Assembly (NCBI GenBank): GCA_963281255.1
Contig: OY725495.1
Span: forward strand, 1,922,001-1,986,000
From: Aphrocallistes beatrix
Taxonomy: Eukaryota; Porifera; Hexactinellida; Sceptrulophora; Aphrocallistidae
Length of the DNA stretch: 64,000 nt
Reading direction: 5' to 3'
Shown: piece by piece, positions 20,481-32,310 of the stretch
Numbering within the stretch: position 1 is the stretch's first letter
Layout of the letters: each line of letters begins with the position of its first letter
Made by a program: the position numbers and the translations under genes
The notes under the pieces: model-generated
Told to the model about the DNA's origin: nothing
Seen by the model: the letters and a program-made list of their open reading frames with translations, nothing else
The model's database searches: none

Positions 20481-21029
20481 ACAAGCGCGCTTCGCTTGCT
20501 TGCACTCCGCGGCTGGCGGACACTTTGTTTCCGCCGGAGGCTCCCTTCGGTCGCATGGGGTCACATTGGTTAATCATAAGGGAGATAGCATCTCTAAATA
20601 TGTCTGTCCTACTGTGATAATCGATATCACTCGAAAAATCACCAAATTTGTCAATTTAAAAATTTTTGATGCGTAATGATGACGTCATAACAAAGTGATG
20701 AGTCATCATTTTTTGATGATAGTTGCATCATATGTGAGGTATGTAAGTATACATATTCTATTAAAATTTCAGCATTCTATCTCCTATAACGGCTGAGTTA
20801 TGCTCGAATAACTCGGTTGCTTAACTTTTACAAATGTGACAATGACGTCATAATTCCATGATGAGTCGACATTTAGCTCTGAGCTCAGAACTTACTGGAG
20901 CCATAGGCAAAATACTCCACATGCCAAAAATTAGCTTTCTATGACCAGCTGTTTCTTCAATCAATTCGTTACAGAGATATATATATATATACACATATAT
21001 ACACATTAATCGAGTTTTAATAGTAAGGA
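20481..21029 (-). mobile_element. HLE copy 3, complete
   Basis: Complete from ACAAGCGCGCTTCGCTTGCT to TTAATCGAGTTTTAATAGTA followed by AGGA. It has the GGCGGACAC hairpin region, the CRE block ATGACGTCATAA followed by TGATGAGTCATCA, the second block AATGACGTCATAATT, the AATCAATTCGTTACAG box and a TA tract. About 549 bp. Confidence 0.93.
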
Positions 21030-21074
21030 TTGTACTTTATAAATGTTTATTATAAACAAAAAATTAACAATGTA

Positions 21075-21440
21075 CAGTGCCGGTCAAAAAGAATTGTTCA
21101 AAATGAATTTACCCAAATTTTTTAAGTCCCTGATTAATTTTGACAGTGATTCTTTATCATAATCAGATAAATTGTCATCACTATTTAGTAGAACCTACCC
21201 TTGCTTGAATTACAGCCTTACATCTTATGTGGCTTGCTATCTTTCTGAATATGGAGCTGGTAATGTCTATCCCAAGTACTCAATATAGCATTCCACACCT
21301 CCGAGTGGTTGGATGAGCTTTTCTCTTAAATTATTATAGGGAAATTTTATCCCAAAGGTTCTCAATCGGGTTTAGATCAGGTGACTGTGTCGGCCAATCC
21401 ATTTGCTCTATTTTTAGACCGATAAATCAAAAAAAGCTTG
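21075..21440 (-). pseudogene. Tc1-like element, right end and C-terminal transposase fragment
   Basis: The terminus CAGTGCCGGTCAAAAAGAAT follows TA at 21073-21074. On the minus strand the C-terminal transposase block reads QMDWPTQSPDLNPIENLW, the region of the third catalytic residue, then decays. The N-terminal part and left end are missing; a foldback MITE starts 250 bp further on. Confidence 0.85.
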
Positions 21441-21685
21441 CGATAGACATTTGAAATGTCTTATTACCATATACAAACATTATATCAGAGTATCCAATTC
21501 CGCTGTCAAAAATTTGATATGTCATCATGTGATTGCGGTAATAGGCTCTCTTTAGAGCAGAAAATGTTGCTGTTTCAGCTCATATTAAACATCGTTATCT
21601 GCATTTCTAATGTATGATTTTTTGATAGTGCAACAATAGGAAGACCTTAAGCCAAAAAATCTGAAATTTTAAGTTGAAATGTCCA

Positions 21686-22088
21686 TGCATTCCTCAGTTG
21701 CTATGGAAACAAAAAATTACATGTTTAAGCCATAACTCGAAAGGTATAGATCGTAGACACTAAGAGATTATACCATTTAATCCGTTAACTATTAATTCCT
21801 ATATGAGAATAATACTAGTCACATGTCTATTTTCAATAAGTTCTGAGTTATCTAAGATTTTGTCACATCTCATTACTTCTCTATAGATCGTGACAAAATC
21901 CTAGATAACTCAGAACTTATTGAAAATAGACATGTGAATAGTATTATTCTCATATAGGAAGTAATAGTTAACGGATTAAATGGTATAATCTCTTAGTGTC
22001 TACGATCTATACCTTTCGAGTTATGGCTTAAACATGTAATTTTTTGTTTCCATAGCAACTGAGGAATGCATAGCAACTGAGGAATGCA
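21686..22088. mobile_element. Foldback MITE with TGCATTCCTCAGTTGCTATG ends
   Basis: Two arms of about 185 bp are near-perfect inverted copies (TTACATGTTTAAGCCATAAC, then GTATAGATCGTAGACACTAA) around a loop of about 25 bp. The right end carries an extra direct copy of TAGCAACTGAGGAATGCA, so the terminus is duplicated there. It is non-coding. Confidence 0.92.
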
Positions 22089-22169
22089 TACATAAATTTT
22101 AATCTTGTCAACATTGACTCTTTTGAAATATCTGAAGATACTAAACAAGTGGTTGGTTAAGTTTCAAGA

Positions 22170-22460
22170 TACCGATCGATCTCCGTTATGTTACTTATCG
22201 ATTATTGTGAAAAACAAGGAATTTGTAAACGAGGTTCTAGTATCTATCATCCTGAAGGAGATGAGGAAGCCGAAAGGACTATGCATACTTTTAAAATACA
22301 AATTGCGATGTCTATATTAGAGGAAAGGAGAATTGCGGAACAGATTGACCAAGTTTGGTTAATGAAGTAACCTTTCAATGCAATTCATTGATGGACAATA
22401 GTACGGATTAAACTCCGAACGAAATGATGCATGGACAAAAACTAAGGTCTGATTTTGATT
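22170..22460 (+). pseudogene. Ty3/gypsy integrase C-terminal fragment
   Basis: The plus strand reads DYCEKQGICKRGSSIYHPEG, DEEAERTMHTFKIQIA and later TPNEMMHGQKLRSDFD, matching the gypsy integrase blocks around YHPQGN..AER and the conserved TP-E-M-G segment. The catalytic Glu region shows EAER in place of the usual QAER. Frameshifts and stops lie between the blocks. The upstream half is absent, with a foldback MITE at the break. Confidence 0.8.
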
Positions 22461-22994
22461 TTCTGTTGTAATCGATCTATTTAAAGGATTTCATTGTGTC
22501 AACAGCTATGTCCAAGTCACCGCGTTATTCAGAATGAAGCGTTATGGGATGATGTGTCTATTAATATAGCAGAAGCCGAGGAAAAATGAAAGAGAAATGC
22601 GATTGCGAACGCAAATCAGTCAGAAATCATGGAGGGAACTTGGTCCTTATCGAGGATGAGAATCGGAATAGCTATCGATCTCTTTGTATATAGGCCCTTG
22701 GAGAGTGGTAGACAGAGAGAATGACTGATTCTTGCTTGATTTTGCGTCAATTCCAGTCGATACAATCAAGATAGCATGAAAACTTGCTGGGAGCTCTGAG
22801 AAAAGTCAGGGGTAATAAATTTTGCAAAAGATCTTTGCAGGTTGTATCATCATTTGGCAATTTTGACACCACAAAAGCCTGCCAAGGAGGGTTTATCATC
22901 TTATGGGAACGCTCATTGTCCTAAACAAGGCAGTTCTGTAAAAATAGTACCAAAGCAAATACTCCATTTTGAAACAGAGCGAAAAAGTCTAGTA

Positions 22995-23486
22995 CAGTAA
23001 AACCTCTAAAAAGTGAACACCGTTTGGACAAGAAAAGAAAGTTCACTTTTGAGAGGTGTTCACTTTTCGTGATTTATCATAAGTTAGTCTGTATAGTATG
23101 AAATTATGAATGACCAGATTTGTCTAAAGATATAATGTATAGGAGCAATTTGTTATGCTTTCAATGTTTAGATAAATGTGTGAAGTCCTAAACAGAAAGA
23201 GGGCTTCTTATTTATGATGAATTCCTATCCAGAATTTACATTTATTATTAACTCTAGCCTATTATCTAATGAAGCCACCGATATGTTCACTTTTTAGAAG
23301 TGATATCCAATGCAATTTGGTCAATTGGGACCAGATTAGGTGTTAACATTTCACTTTTCGGAGGTGTTCACAAGTTGGAGTTTAATTAATCTGTAACAGA
23401 ATGGGGAAAATTTGGGACTGAGAAAAAGTGTTCATATTTTGGAGGTGTTCACTTGTTAGAGGTGTTCACTTTTGGAGGTTTTACTG
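22995..23486. mobile_element. pogo-like MITE, ends CAGTAAAACCTCTAAAAAGT
   Basis: The left end CAGTAAAACCTCTAAAAAGT and right end CACTTTTGGAGGTTTTACTG are inverse with two mismatches; TA is duplicated at 22993-22994 and 23487-23488. Interior copies of GGTGTTCACTTTT repeat the subterminal motif at least five times. Non-coding. Confidence 0.93.
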
Positions 23487-23488
23487 TA

Positions 23489-24379
23489 CTACAAAATCAC
23501 AGTGATCTTTATCGTGGTAATAGTTTACTAACCTCAAGTTACTTGTGATTATGCTATTATAATAGTTTTTGACTATCCGTTTTTATATATAAAACCATAC
23601 TTTCATTGTCTAGAGTAGATTTAGAAGATAGGAGAATTCGAAGCGATCCTTGAAGCGGGATGAAGTTGAATTAAGATTCTTCTTAAAACGGTAGCAAGGC
23701 ATGGTTAAAATCACACAACCCAATTGCAACATTGTACACATGTATAGTGGAGTATTTGCTTGGGGAACCAAAACAGCGTCAACAATCAAAGTGCAACTGA
23801 TGAACACAGTAACGAAGGAAATTAATTGATTAGTGTCAAGTTGCAGCATAACCAAACTTTATAGTTGCTTTTCAACCAACACTCGTACAAAATTGTGAAA
23901 TTACAAACGGAAAATCCTAGAAGTAATCAGATTTTATAAACCTATCTGGGGCAAATTTCTTAAGTTTTCCAGGAATGAATCCCAAAGAACCTTTAATATT
24001 TAACATAGGATATAAATTTAAAAGTTAAAATTGTTACGCATATAATGTTACAGTAAAATGAAAAGAAATATGACTTGAATGAATTGTACAGTGTGACACG
24101 ATGAAATTGAGAATAATGCTATTTTTGTTATTTCGCATTTATACCAACCATCGCTTCTAAACTCCCTCTCTCTTCTATTATTCTTACATTTTAGTTGTTT
24201 CTATAAATGAACCATTTAAAAACTATTTTAGTAACATTTATGTGTTCTTTCTATTATTGTATAAGCCTGACTTCCCGTTTTCTATAATATATTTTAGGTA
24301 ATTTAAGATTGTTTTCAGGCACAAATATTTATATAACATTTGAATTTCATTTTGAATTAGCTCGTAATGACTGAACAAA
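23489..24379. other. No gene recognised
   Basis: AT-rich sequence. The minus-strand frame of 81 codons at 23610-23855 has a hydrophobic stretch but no family resemblance, splice sites or other support. A CAGTG motif near 24090 could be the left end of the Tc1 element that follows, but the match to its right end is weak. Confidence 0.35.
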
Positions 24380-25320
24380 TCTACCATGACAAGATTACTA
24401 CCCTATGCCAGTCCGATATTACGAATGCGATGGAGGTATCCCGTCGTACTGAAATCCAAAGAGCACGATTTATCGAATAATTTCTAGACTGAAAGCCGAA
24501 GTTTCAATTTACAGAAAGAGAGATTCTGGAAAAGGCAGAGTTACCTCAAGAACGATACTATTTTACTTGTTAAACTTGCTCGAAACAATAGACAGATGTC
24601 TATTAGGAAGTTAACGAGTAAATTCAACACCACCGAATACATCATACTCCTGGGAGGCTTTGAGGCAGCATCTCAAGAGGCTAAGATACAATCGAAAGGT
24701 TGCGAAGGTAATTTCAGTTCATATGGACAGGTATATCGACAAACGGGTGTCTTGGTCAAAAGCTAGCAAGGCCACAGATAGGGAGAAGGTCGTATCCATT
24801 GACGAAATCTCCATTTGGTTGTCACAAGGAAATATTTGCCTGTGGTGCAGAGTGACGAAAACCCAGTGAAACCTACCTCCAAGCACACACCGAAACTTCA
24901 TGTTTGGGGTGCCTTTTCTGTTCGTGGCACGTTTCTATTGAAGATCTGGAGAATTTCACTGGATCGGGCAATATTCGTATCCTAAACTAGTGCTTGATTA
25001 TTCAGTCATTTTCTGTCTCCATATGGTTGGATTTTTCTGGAGGACAATGATCCCAACACTCCAAGATTGTTTAGGATTTTATGCGGAAGGACGGGATGGT
25101 ATAATCAAAATGGATTGGCCTGCGTGTAGCCCGGATCTCAATCCAATTGAAAACCTATGGGCCTGGATAAAATGCAGCTTAATTTGAGCTTTCCCAAGAC
25201 TCTTGACGAGCTTGTAAAGCAACTTAATTAAGTCTGGGAAAAATTCAATCGAATTTTTGTGGCCCTATTGGATCTTTACTCTTGTCTTTACTCTTCCCAA
25301 CTATGTTTTTTCACATTAAT
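24380..25320 (+). pseudogene. Tc1-like transposase, decayed
   Basis: Across several frames the plus strand keeps the N-terminal area (VSRRTEIQRARFI), the WEALRQHLKRLRYNRKVAKV segment, KLHVWGAFSVRGTF, FLEDNDPNTPRL with the second catalytic Asp, and WPACSPDLNPIENLWAWIK near 25160. The right terminus may be the TTTTTCGAACCCACTG at about 25355-25370. Frameshifts and stops are frequent. It has the usual Tc1 length of about 340 codons. Confidence 0.88.
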
Positions 25321-25863
25321 ACATATTAGTCCAACTCCCAATTTATTTAATCCTAATATTTTTCGAACCCACTGTTTATTTGACCCTAAGTAACTATTTA
25401 ATATAATTAATAGCATCACTGACATTGTGACATGCGAATTTATCTTTATATGTATACCTGCAGTTTCTCAGGCTCGAAATATGTATTTGGGGTTTTCGTA
25501 ATCTTTTTGGGGATTACAGCTTCGTTTATACGGATACTAATATTTAAAATGTTGGTATCTGGTTGTTAGATTAGTTAGCTTGTCTTTTAGGATGTGCAAT
25601 AATTTATTTTTGATCAAAATGACCAATACGTAGTACATAAACGAGACGAAAAAAAGATGATAGTTAAGGAATTGAATCTACCTCAAGCGAAGATTCGTAT
25701 TGCGAGTAGACTTGATGTGTCAGAAAATATATTTACCATCGCCTCAGCTAATAAAAATGTCGAAGAATTTACACTAACACAATTCATATAAAATCGTTGA
25801 GAACTCTTACATGTACGAGTGCTTTTTAAGTGAATTAGTAAGTGAAAATGTAGTAACATTCCA

Positions 25864-26036
25864 TTCTCAATTTTTTCCTAACCATATCGAGTGACCCCTT
25901 GTTCGATTCCGCTCTGCTAGCTGGATGTCGTTATGCAAATATTGACCCTCTTAACTACCTTTTACCACGATTTTCGAGCTAGCTGAGTGGAATCGAACAA
26001 GGGTCACTCGAAATGGTAAGGAAAAATTGAGAACGG
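25864..26036. repeat. Inverted repeat, arms of about 60 bp
   Basis: ATTCTCAATTTTTTCCTAAC, then TCGAGTGACCCCTTGTTCGA and TTCCGCTCTGCTAGCT on the left are mirrored by AGCTAGCTGAGTGGAATCGA, ACAAGGGTCACTCGA and GGTAAGGAAAAATTGAGAAC on the right, around a central 50 bp. It is probably a small MITE. No clear target duplication was identified. Confidence 0.75.
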
Positions 26037-27516
26037 ATTGTTGCTACATTCCTGACACATTCATGCATTGCATAGAAAACATTTTTCGAAATATGCTCAA
26101 GTGAACACTTAAACGTTGGGATATTTCACCCTGATTACCAATATCGTGATATAAATCTGAATGGTTTAAAACTGTAGAAGCTATATGCATTTAACACTTT
26201 AAAATGAGTCCAAATGTGGCACTTAAAGTGACATTTTAAGGAGATTTTTGGATTTTTAGTATGTTCCTTAAGTACCTTCCCTCCCTCGTTCATTTACCAC
26301 TGAAATAGATTCTTTTGCTATTTGTTTCAACTGGACCAGACAAATATTTTTCATTTTTTGACTATGTAGACTATAATATCAGAAGTTAGTTAGGAAAGCA
26401 ATAAACTAGTGAAATACTCAATATTCATTCAGAATAATGAATAACTAAATATAATCTATATATAGAATTATGGTTAAATAACAATGTGACATGAATCAAT
26501 AATTTTTGCCACCTTTTTAATTCCCTTTGTCTAATATGCAGAATGCAGCAGCTGAATGCCGACCGGGTACTGACTAAGCATAATTAATGGAATGAGGCCT
26601 TGGGCTCATGCGCCGCACCTTAGCTATGCCACTGAATACATGGTAGATACGTGATAACTACTGCGACTAACTAATCTAGTATTTAAGTCAATTCATGCTT
26701 CATTTCGAGTTATGAATACCAATACGATAGAAAATGAACAAATTTTATATTTCAAAGTCAGTGATATTTTGTGTTAATCCTGCTTTAAACAGGTAAGTGT
26801 TTTTCCTTCTGTTAACTAAAATTATCAGTGGAAATTACCTTGGTTTTGAAATACTACGATCAAAATTTTGAAGTAGAAATAATTATCAAGGAGATACTCT
26901 TTCCAAAATTCTGCAAGTCCTGATGATGTTATCATAAATATTCCACCATTCTCAAATGTTCTTGAAATATAGATACTAATTCTATAGTGTTTAATCCAAT
27001 TATTTTGGTTCATTCTTAAGCCAAAATCACAGTGTAGATTGGGGTCAAAACTAAAAAATTGGTTTAATTAACGATTTCATAGGGCAATGCAATGGGGCGA
27101 CTGAAATTTTTAGTTATCTCTAAAACCCCCCAAAAGCACCCTTTGGAGGCTTCCCCCAACGAAAGGCTCCATTTGCTCAATAATCTTTGAATCAATTATT
27201 GATAAAAATCGCAAACTCGATCATTGGTGCCAATGTCACTCAAATAGTGTTCATTAATTATACCAAAAATTATTTTGAGTGGGTAATTTTATTGTGTTAA
27301 ATATATTTTAAGTTATGCTGCTGCCAAGGATTGCAGTTCATTTTGTTATAAAGTGTCCAAATGACCCTGATTACAACTCGCCATTAATTTGCCAGCTTCT
27401 TCTATAAAACTATGTTCAATGGTTTTCTTCGATATTTCAGTGTTTATCAAAAGGTTTCGCGCTCTAATCCATGAAGTGATATTTGGAAAAACAAGGGAGG
27501 AGTAGAGGAAAATATA
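26037..27516. other. No gene recognised
   Basis: AT-rich sequence with only short chance frames. It ends where HLE copy 4 begins. Confidence 0.4.
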
Positions 27517-27725
27517 TCCTTACTATTAAAACTCGATTAAAGTTTGTATATATATATATATATAACAAATTGATTGAAGAAACTGCCAGACCCAGAATGC
27601 TGATTTTGGCATATGGGAGTATTTTTGATTATGGCTCCACTAAGTTCTGAGCTCATACATAAATGTCGACTCATCATTGAATTATAACATCATTGTCACC
27701 TTTTTTATATTTAGAAATTTTAGTT
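27517..27725 (+). mobile_element. HLE copy 4, 3'-truncated
   Basis: It starts with the conserved terminus TCCTTACTATTAAAACTCGA, then a TA tract, AACAAATTGATTGAAGAAAC and the ATGTCGACTCATCA block. It breaks off near 27725, before the second CRE block and the GC-rich head. The CRE in this copy is mutated (AACATCATT). Confidence 0.9.
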
Positions 27726-29280
27726 TGCAAATCGCTCAATGCGCCCTCGTTTCCGTATTATACTGCACGATCAATAATTTTTTCCCCTCACTTCAACTAA
27801 ATACCGGTCAAAAAACTAAGTAGCAATTAAAAAAAAGTAGTGAGTGAGTAAATCTAAATCTAAAATGGAGGAAAAAATAAAGTAGTAAGTAAACGGTTGG
27901 CAAAAAATCCGTACAACTTTTTTTTTTGCCAGTTCTGGAATCCCTGATAATTTATCATATAGATGCGAAAATATGATATTCAGGGATGAGGTGGCTTGCT
28001 AATAGGTTGTATCCACTACTAATGTTTGGTTTGAAATATTAACTAGACATTGCAAGCCTAGAATAGTCTCTCATTGGCAAAGCACACAGAATTTCCAATT
28101 GACAGTGCAAGCTGGCTTCGATCTTTAGGAACTGGGTGGTGTAATCTAGCATAATATGTTTTTTGCCTTGAAGCGGATGTAGAACAAAATAAAGTTTTGT
28201 TCATTTCCTACTCAATATAAAGCCTGGCATCAAATGTACCATCGTTGAAGTAGAGGTATTTTAAATTCTTCCAATATATCTGCTTAGCTTAAAAGCTATT
28301 TAGTGTCCTCAAGACCATTTCCTGATATTAGCTACTCCTAAATCTAAAATGTAATTGAATTCAACTTTACATTCAGAACAACAATATTTGTTTCATTTGT
28401 AACAAAATATGTTAAAATAACAGTAAAATGGATAATGTTCGTGATATCTCGCTCACAACTCTTTCTATCATCGTATTCTACTCTCTATCTCTTTCTTAGT
28501 CTTCGTCAATATTTTGTTTCTAACTCTTTTGTGGATTTGACGTCCTCAAACAATTTCGTTAAAACCTGAATTAATGACCTTAATTTGACAGCAATTTCCT
28601 ATACCTAGTATGAATCAACTCTGGCCTTCTTTTTCATCTGAGATCAGAAAAATGTGGCTTCGATCTGTCGACAAGAAGCTAAATTTTAGTTGAGTGAGTA
28701 GCATGCATTCAAAATGTTACATTCGAGTACAAAATCGACTTAAGTAGTCGGCTAATGCCTCTCCAGCATCGATTTCTTTCGATAGCGTACTTTTCGTGCT
28801 CCACAAGCTTTATGGACTTCTTTTCCCCGGAGATGTGGTGCTGCTATGTCTTCACTCTTCCACACCTTTCTAGCAGAACTGCTTCTACAGTAGAGGAATT
28901 CTTGCAAAATTATCCTCAATAACTGAATTGAGAATCCCGAGTTTTCAATATGATTTCAGTAGAATGATTTCTGAAACAGGGTAATGAGTCCTTTTACAGT
29001 ATGTCACATAATTATATATAATCAATTGGCATACCATTACTTGTGATTTGAGAGGTGAAGATGGTTGATACTATTCAGTCCTAATGCACACATTATTTTA
29101 AGCTAATAATAAAAACCAATTTGAGTTAATAATTGATTTTTCCCACCGGAAGCGATCACCAAGTCACATATCTTCTGATCCTGTGAAGTTAGCCAAAAAA
29201 GTAGGGTTAAAGGCTTTACACTCCATTTTGATAAACTGTTTCACAACTCTAATTGTTTTAGGAGCCCTGATTTGATTCGG
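27726..29280. other. No gene recognised
   Basis: AT-rich sequence; no TIR pair with a target duplication, tandem array or conserved frame was seen. The last part precedes the C-terminal end of a minus-strand Tc1 relic. Confidence 0.4.
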
Positions 29281-29284
29281 TGTT

Positions 29285-29911
29285 TGAGGACGCCACATTT
29301 AATTCTTAATTGATTTCAAGTCTGGGCTATTTGAAGGCCAGTCGATGCTGCGTATCTGACGAAAGTCCTTGTAGGCGATTGAGAATTTGGATCTGTGGAC
29401 ACTGGAGTTGTCCTTTTAAAGTTTCCACCCATCTGGATAAAGGGATCGGCGTTTTCGATGAGAACTTCATTCAGAACATGCAATATACCTTGGAATTAAA
29501 ATTTTCCTTAAAGATATGGACTGGTGTGGCTCCACGTGCAGAGATTCACCACCAGATGTGTAGTTTAGGGGAAAGCTTTTGGACGTTTAATATTGGTTTT
29601 TCTGTACCTTTGGTCCAGAGGTATAATCTCCTTCCTAGGAGCCAGATCGAGCACTCATCAGTGACGGTAACTTTATGCCAATGTATGTTACGATGTTTTC
29701 TTGCACATGTATCTCTCACCTTTTCATGTACTGTTGCGATGTTGGGTCCTCTGATCTTAATGTTGCGATGTTGGGTCCTCTGATCGAATATCACAATCGA
29801 GAAAGGATTCTTCTAACAGTCTCATGTGAGACATTGAGTAGCTATATACTTCATCAGGAAACCACTGTAGAAATCAGTTTGGCAACTTCCTGTCTTCGTG
29901 TTTGCATTTAA
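29285..29911 (-). pseudogene. Tc1-like transposase, decayed
   Basis: The minus strand keeps NVSHETVRRILSRL (second helix-turn-helix), KHRNIHWHKVTVTDECSIWL (first catalytic Asp in TDE), LYLWTKGTEKPILNVQK, KLHIWW, then WKLQKDNSSVHRSKF (second Asp) and IDWPSNSPDLKS. This is the normal Tc1 order with stops and frameshifts. It resembles the relic at 10020-11208 (WKLQEDN and related blocks), so both are probably one subfamily. A direct repeat of GTTGCGATGTTGGGTCCTCT at about 29732-29780 lies in the linker. Confidence 0.87.
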
Positions 29912-30159
29912 TCTATTACTCTCGGATTGTGAGAAACAATCTGCGGAAATAATAACTTTTAGAGCGGAACATAGCTAATATTCAGTTTTATTCAAAGTTT
30001 ACGAGAATATAATTTTCAGGTGAGGGAAAAATATATGTAATAAATTTATAATTTTTGTTGCTTATATGTAAGTCAATTATAGCAATCAAAAGCTGTTTAC
30101 AAGTCGACAAATCCAAATATGGTTGGATACAATCTCAAAATATGATAAAACTTTGATCA

Positions 30160-30390
30160 AAGAGTGATGACTCATCACTCTGTTATGACGTCATCATTGC
30201 GTATCAAAATTTAAAAAATTGACAAATTTGGCGATTTTCCTGCGATATCGATTATAACAGTAGACTGAGGTATTTAGAGATATTTTCTCCATTATACTTA
30301 ATCAATGTGACTCTAGGCGCCCAAAGGCCGCCTCCGGCGGACACAAAGTGTCCGCCAACCTCGCAACGCAAGCAAGTGAAGCACGCTTGT
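30160..30390 (+). mobile_element. HLE copy 5, 5'-truncated
   Basis: It begins at the AP-1/CRE block (TGATGACTCATCACTC, then TTATGACGTCATCATT) and runs through the GC-rich head (GGCGGACACAAAGTGTCCGC) to CACGCTTGT. The TA tract and TC terminus are missing. Confidence 0.9.
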
Positions 30391-31973
30391 GACTTATATT
30401 TCCAAATTATTTCATTTTTAATCCAATTTTTGATCCTAGTGAACACGTATTCTTTCAACGATGTCGCAATATTTTCAAGTTACAATATCTGTGAGTACTG
30501 AACCATTATACAATTGTAAACTAATAATTGCGACATATGCTCAAAGTTTGGAATTTACGATGTTAAAATTTTCAATATGGATTCTTAAATTGATTCATGT
30601 AGTAATCGTCCTCAAAGGTCAATCCCAAGATGGCTCCACTTATAAAAAATTACTATATGGTGTGTATATGTTTTTCACAAAGTATAATGCTTTTATCAAA
30701 AGATGGAAATTACATTACATTTTGTAACTTATTAGCTCTATATTAACGGATGCTTAGATCTTTTAAAATCTTTTTGAATAAATGTAAATTTACTGCTGAT
30801 ATTATATTTATGTTCAATATACTATTTTATAATGCATATATTAAGAATATGTATTTCTTTTCATCTTTTCATGAAAGGAAATAAATGATATTAAGTTTAA
30901 ATTTTATTGACCGTTGATTTCCTTTGTCCCGATACTTAAAGAATATAAAGCTTTCAATTAGGACAGTATAGATGTTACTTGATGAAACTTCAAGAATACT
31001 AGGAAACTTACCTCAGGATTTTCGTTAACCTTTATTCTCTCCGTTGGCGAATTTGCTCCTCCCGACAATTCTCAAGAACGTGATCCTGCGAGCAGCGAAG
31101 GATTCCTGTTTTTCCTCCAACGGTTTTTTATGTTTTTGTGAAAATATACTTATATATTTTTTTTTTCTAGAATTCCAATGGAATTGTCAGCCTGGACTTT
31201 ATTGTTCTTATTTATTTCGATATCTGCAAATCCTTGGATTAACAATCTGTATCCTTTCCATATAATGGATATCTTATATTTACTTTCAATTTATTATATT
31301 TAATTAACCCTAGTTTGCCGTGAAATGTAGAATTGAAAGTAAACTGAAATTGGAAATGAAAGTGGGGTAATTTCTATTTATACCTTTGACCCCTCGTCAT
31401 TAATATCTTTTACTTAGTTTTTTGTTTTTTCAAAATTTGCAAACATTTTATTTATTCTTAGAGTTAATACTAAGGCTTTACTTCCCCGCTTCGAATTGCA
31501 AAACATAGCGTACTCAGTTGCTAAGCTAAAGGCACGACCTTCAATAGTCATATAAATTATTTGCAGCCTATTTGCTATCACAAAAAATTAAGTGATAAAA
31601 CAAATAATTATAAGAAAATTAGGAGGTTCATATTCATATTCTATGAAAAACTCGTTTCAGATTCTTTTTGTTATTTAACTACATTCCAATTCCAATTTAA
31701 TCGCAGACAGCTAAATTTCTCTAAAAGCAATGAGAAATATTTGAAAAAGCTCCTATATTATATTGCTGTAATTTATTTCGATAACAACCTTAATATTTTG
31801 ATTTTTGTATTTGGAGATACTAGTCATTGTCTGTGATTAATCCCAATCTTTAATTTCGCAAAATCAAAAAAATAGTATTTAAGAAAGATTTGCAATCCAT
31901 GTTCCAAATTCAAGCTTCATAATATATCACCCAAAGCAAAAACTTAGCTATTTTTCAATTGCTATTTAAGATA
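30391..31973. other. No gene recognised
   Basis: AT-rich sequence with several chance frames of 60-90 codons on the plus strand (30461-30727, 31044-31265, 31561-31836). They are rich in Phe, Ile, Lys and Asn as expected from base composition and show no recognisable domain, start context or splice pattern. Confidence 0.35.
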
Positions 31974-32310
31974 CACAGGTCGGCTTCGCTTGCTTGTGCT
32001 GCGCGGCTAGAGGACACTTTGTGTCCGCTACAGGCGCCCTTTAGGCCCCTGGAGTCACATTGATTAATTAAAAGGGAGATGGCATCTCTAAATACGCCTG
32101 GCCAACTTTTATAATGGATATCGCACGAAAAATCACCAATTTTAAAAATTTTGATGCGTAATGATGACGTCATAACAGAGTGATGAGTCATCATTTTTGA
32201 TTCATATATGAGATATATTAATATACAGATTCTATTAAAATATTTGCCTTCTATCTCCTTATATAGTAAAAAAACTGAAATATCTGATTATAAAAAGGTG
32301 ACAATGACTG
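31974..32310 (-). mobile_element. HLE copy 6, truncated
   Basis: Diverged GC-rich head (CAGGTCGGCTTCGCTTGCTT), the CRE/AP-1 block ATGATGACGTCATAAC then TGATGAGTCATCA, and the start of the second block; ends near AGGTGACAATGACTG. The TA tract and TC terminus are missing. Confidence 0.88.

Noticed and set aside
24088..24110. Left terminus of the Tc1 element at CAGTGTGACACGATGAAATT
   Set aside because: Only the first few bases match the inverse of the possible right end near 25370; too weak to set the boundary.
29310..29783. 157-codon plus-strand open frame, among the longest in the window
   Set aside because: It runs antisense to the decayed Tc1 transposase on the minus strand, whose family motifs are recognisable; the plus-strand reading has none.
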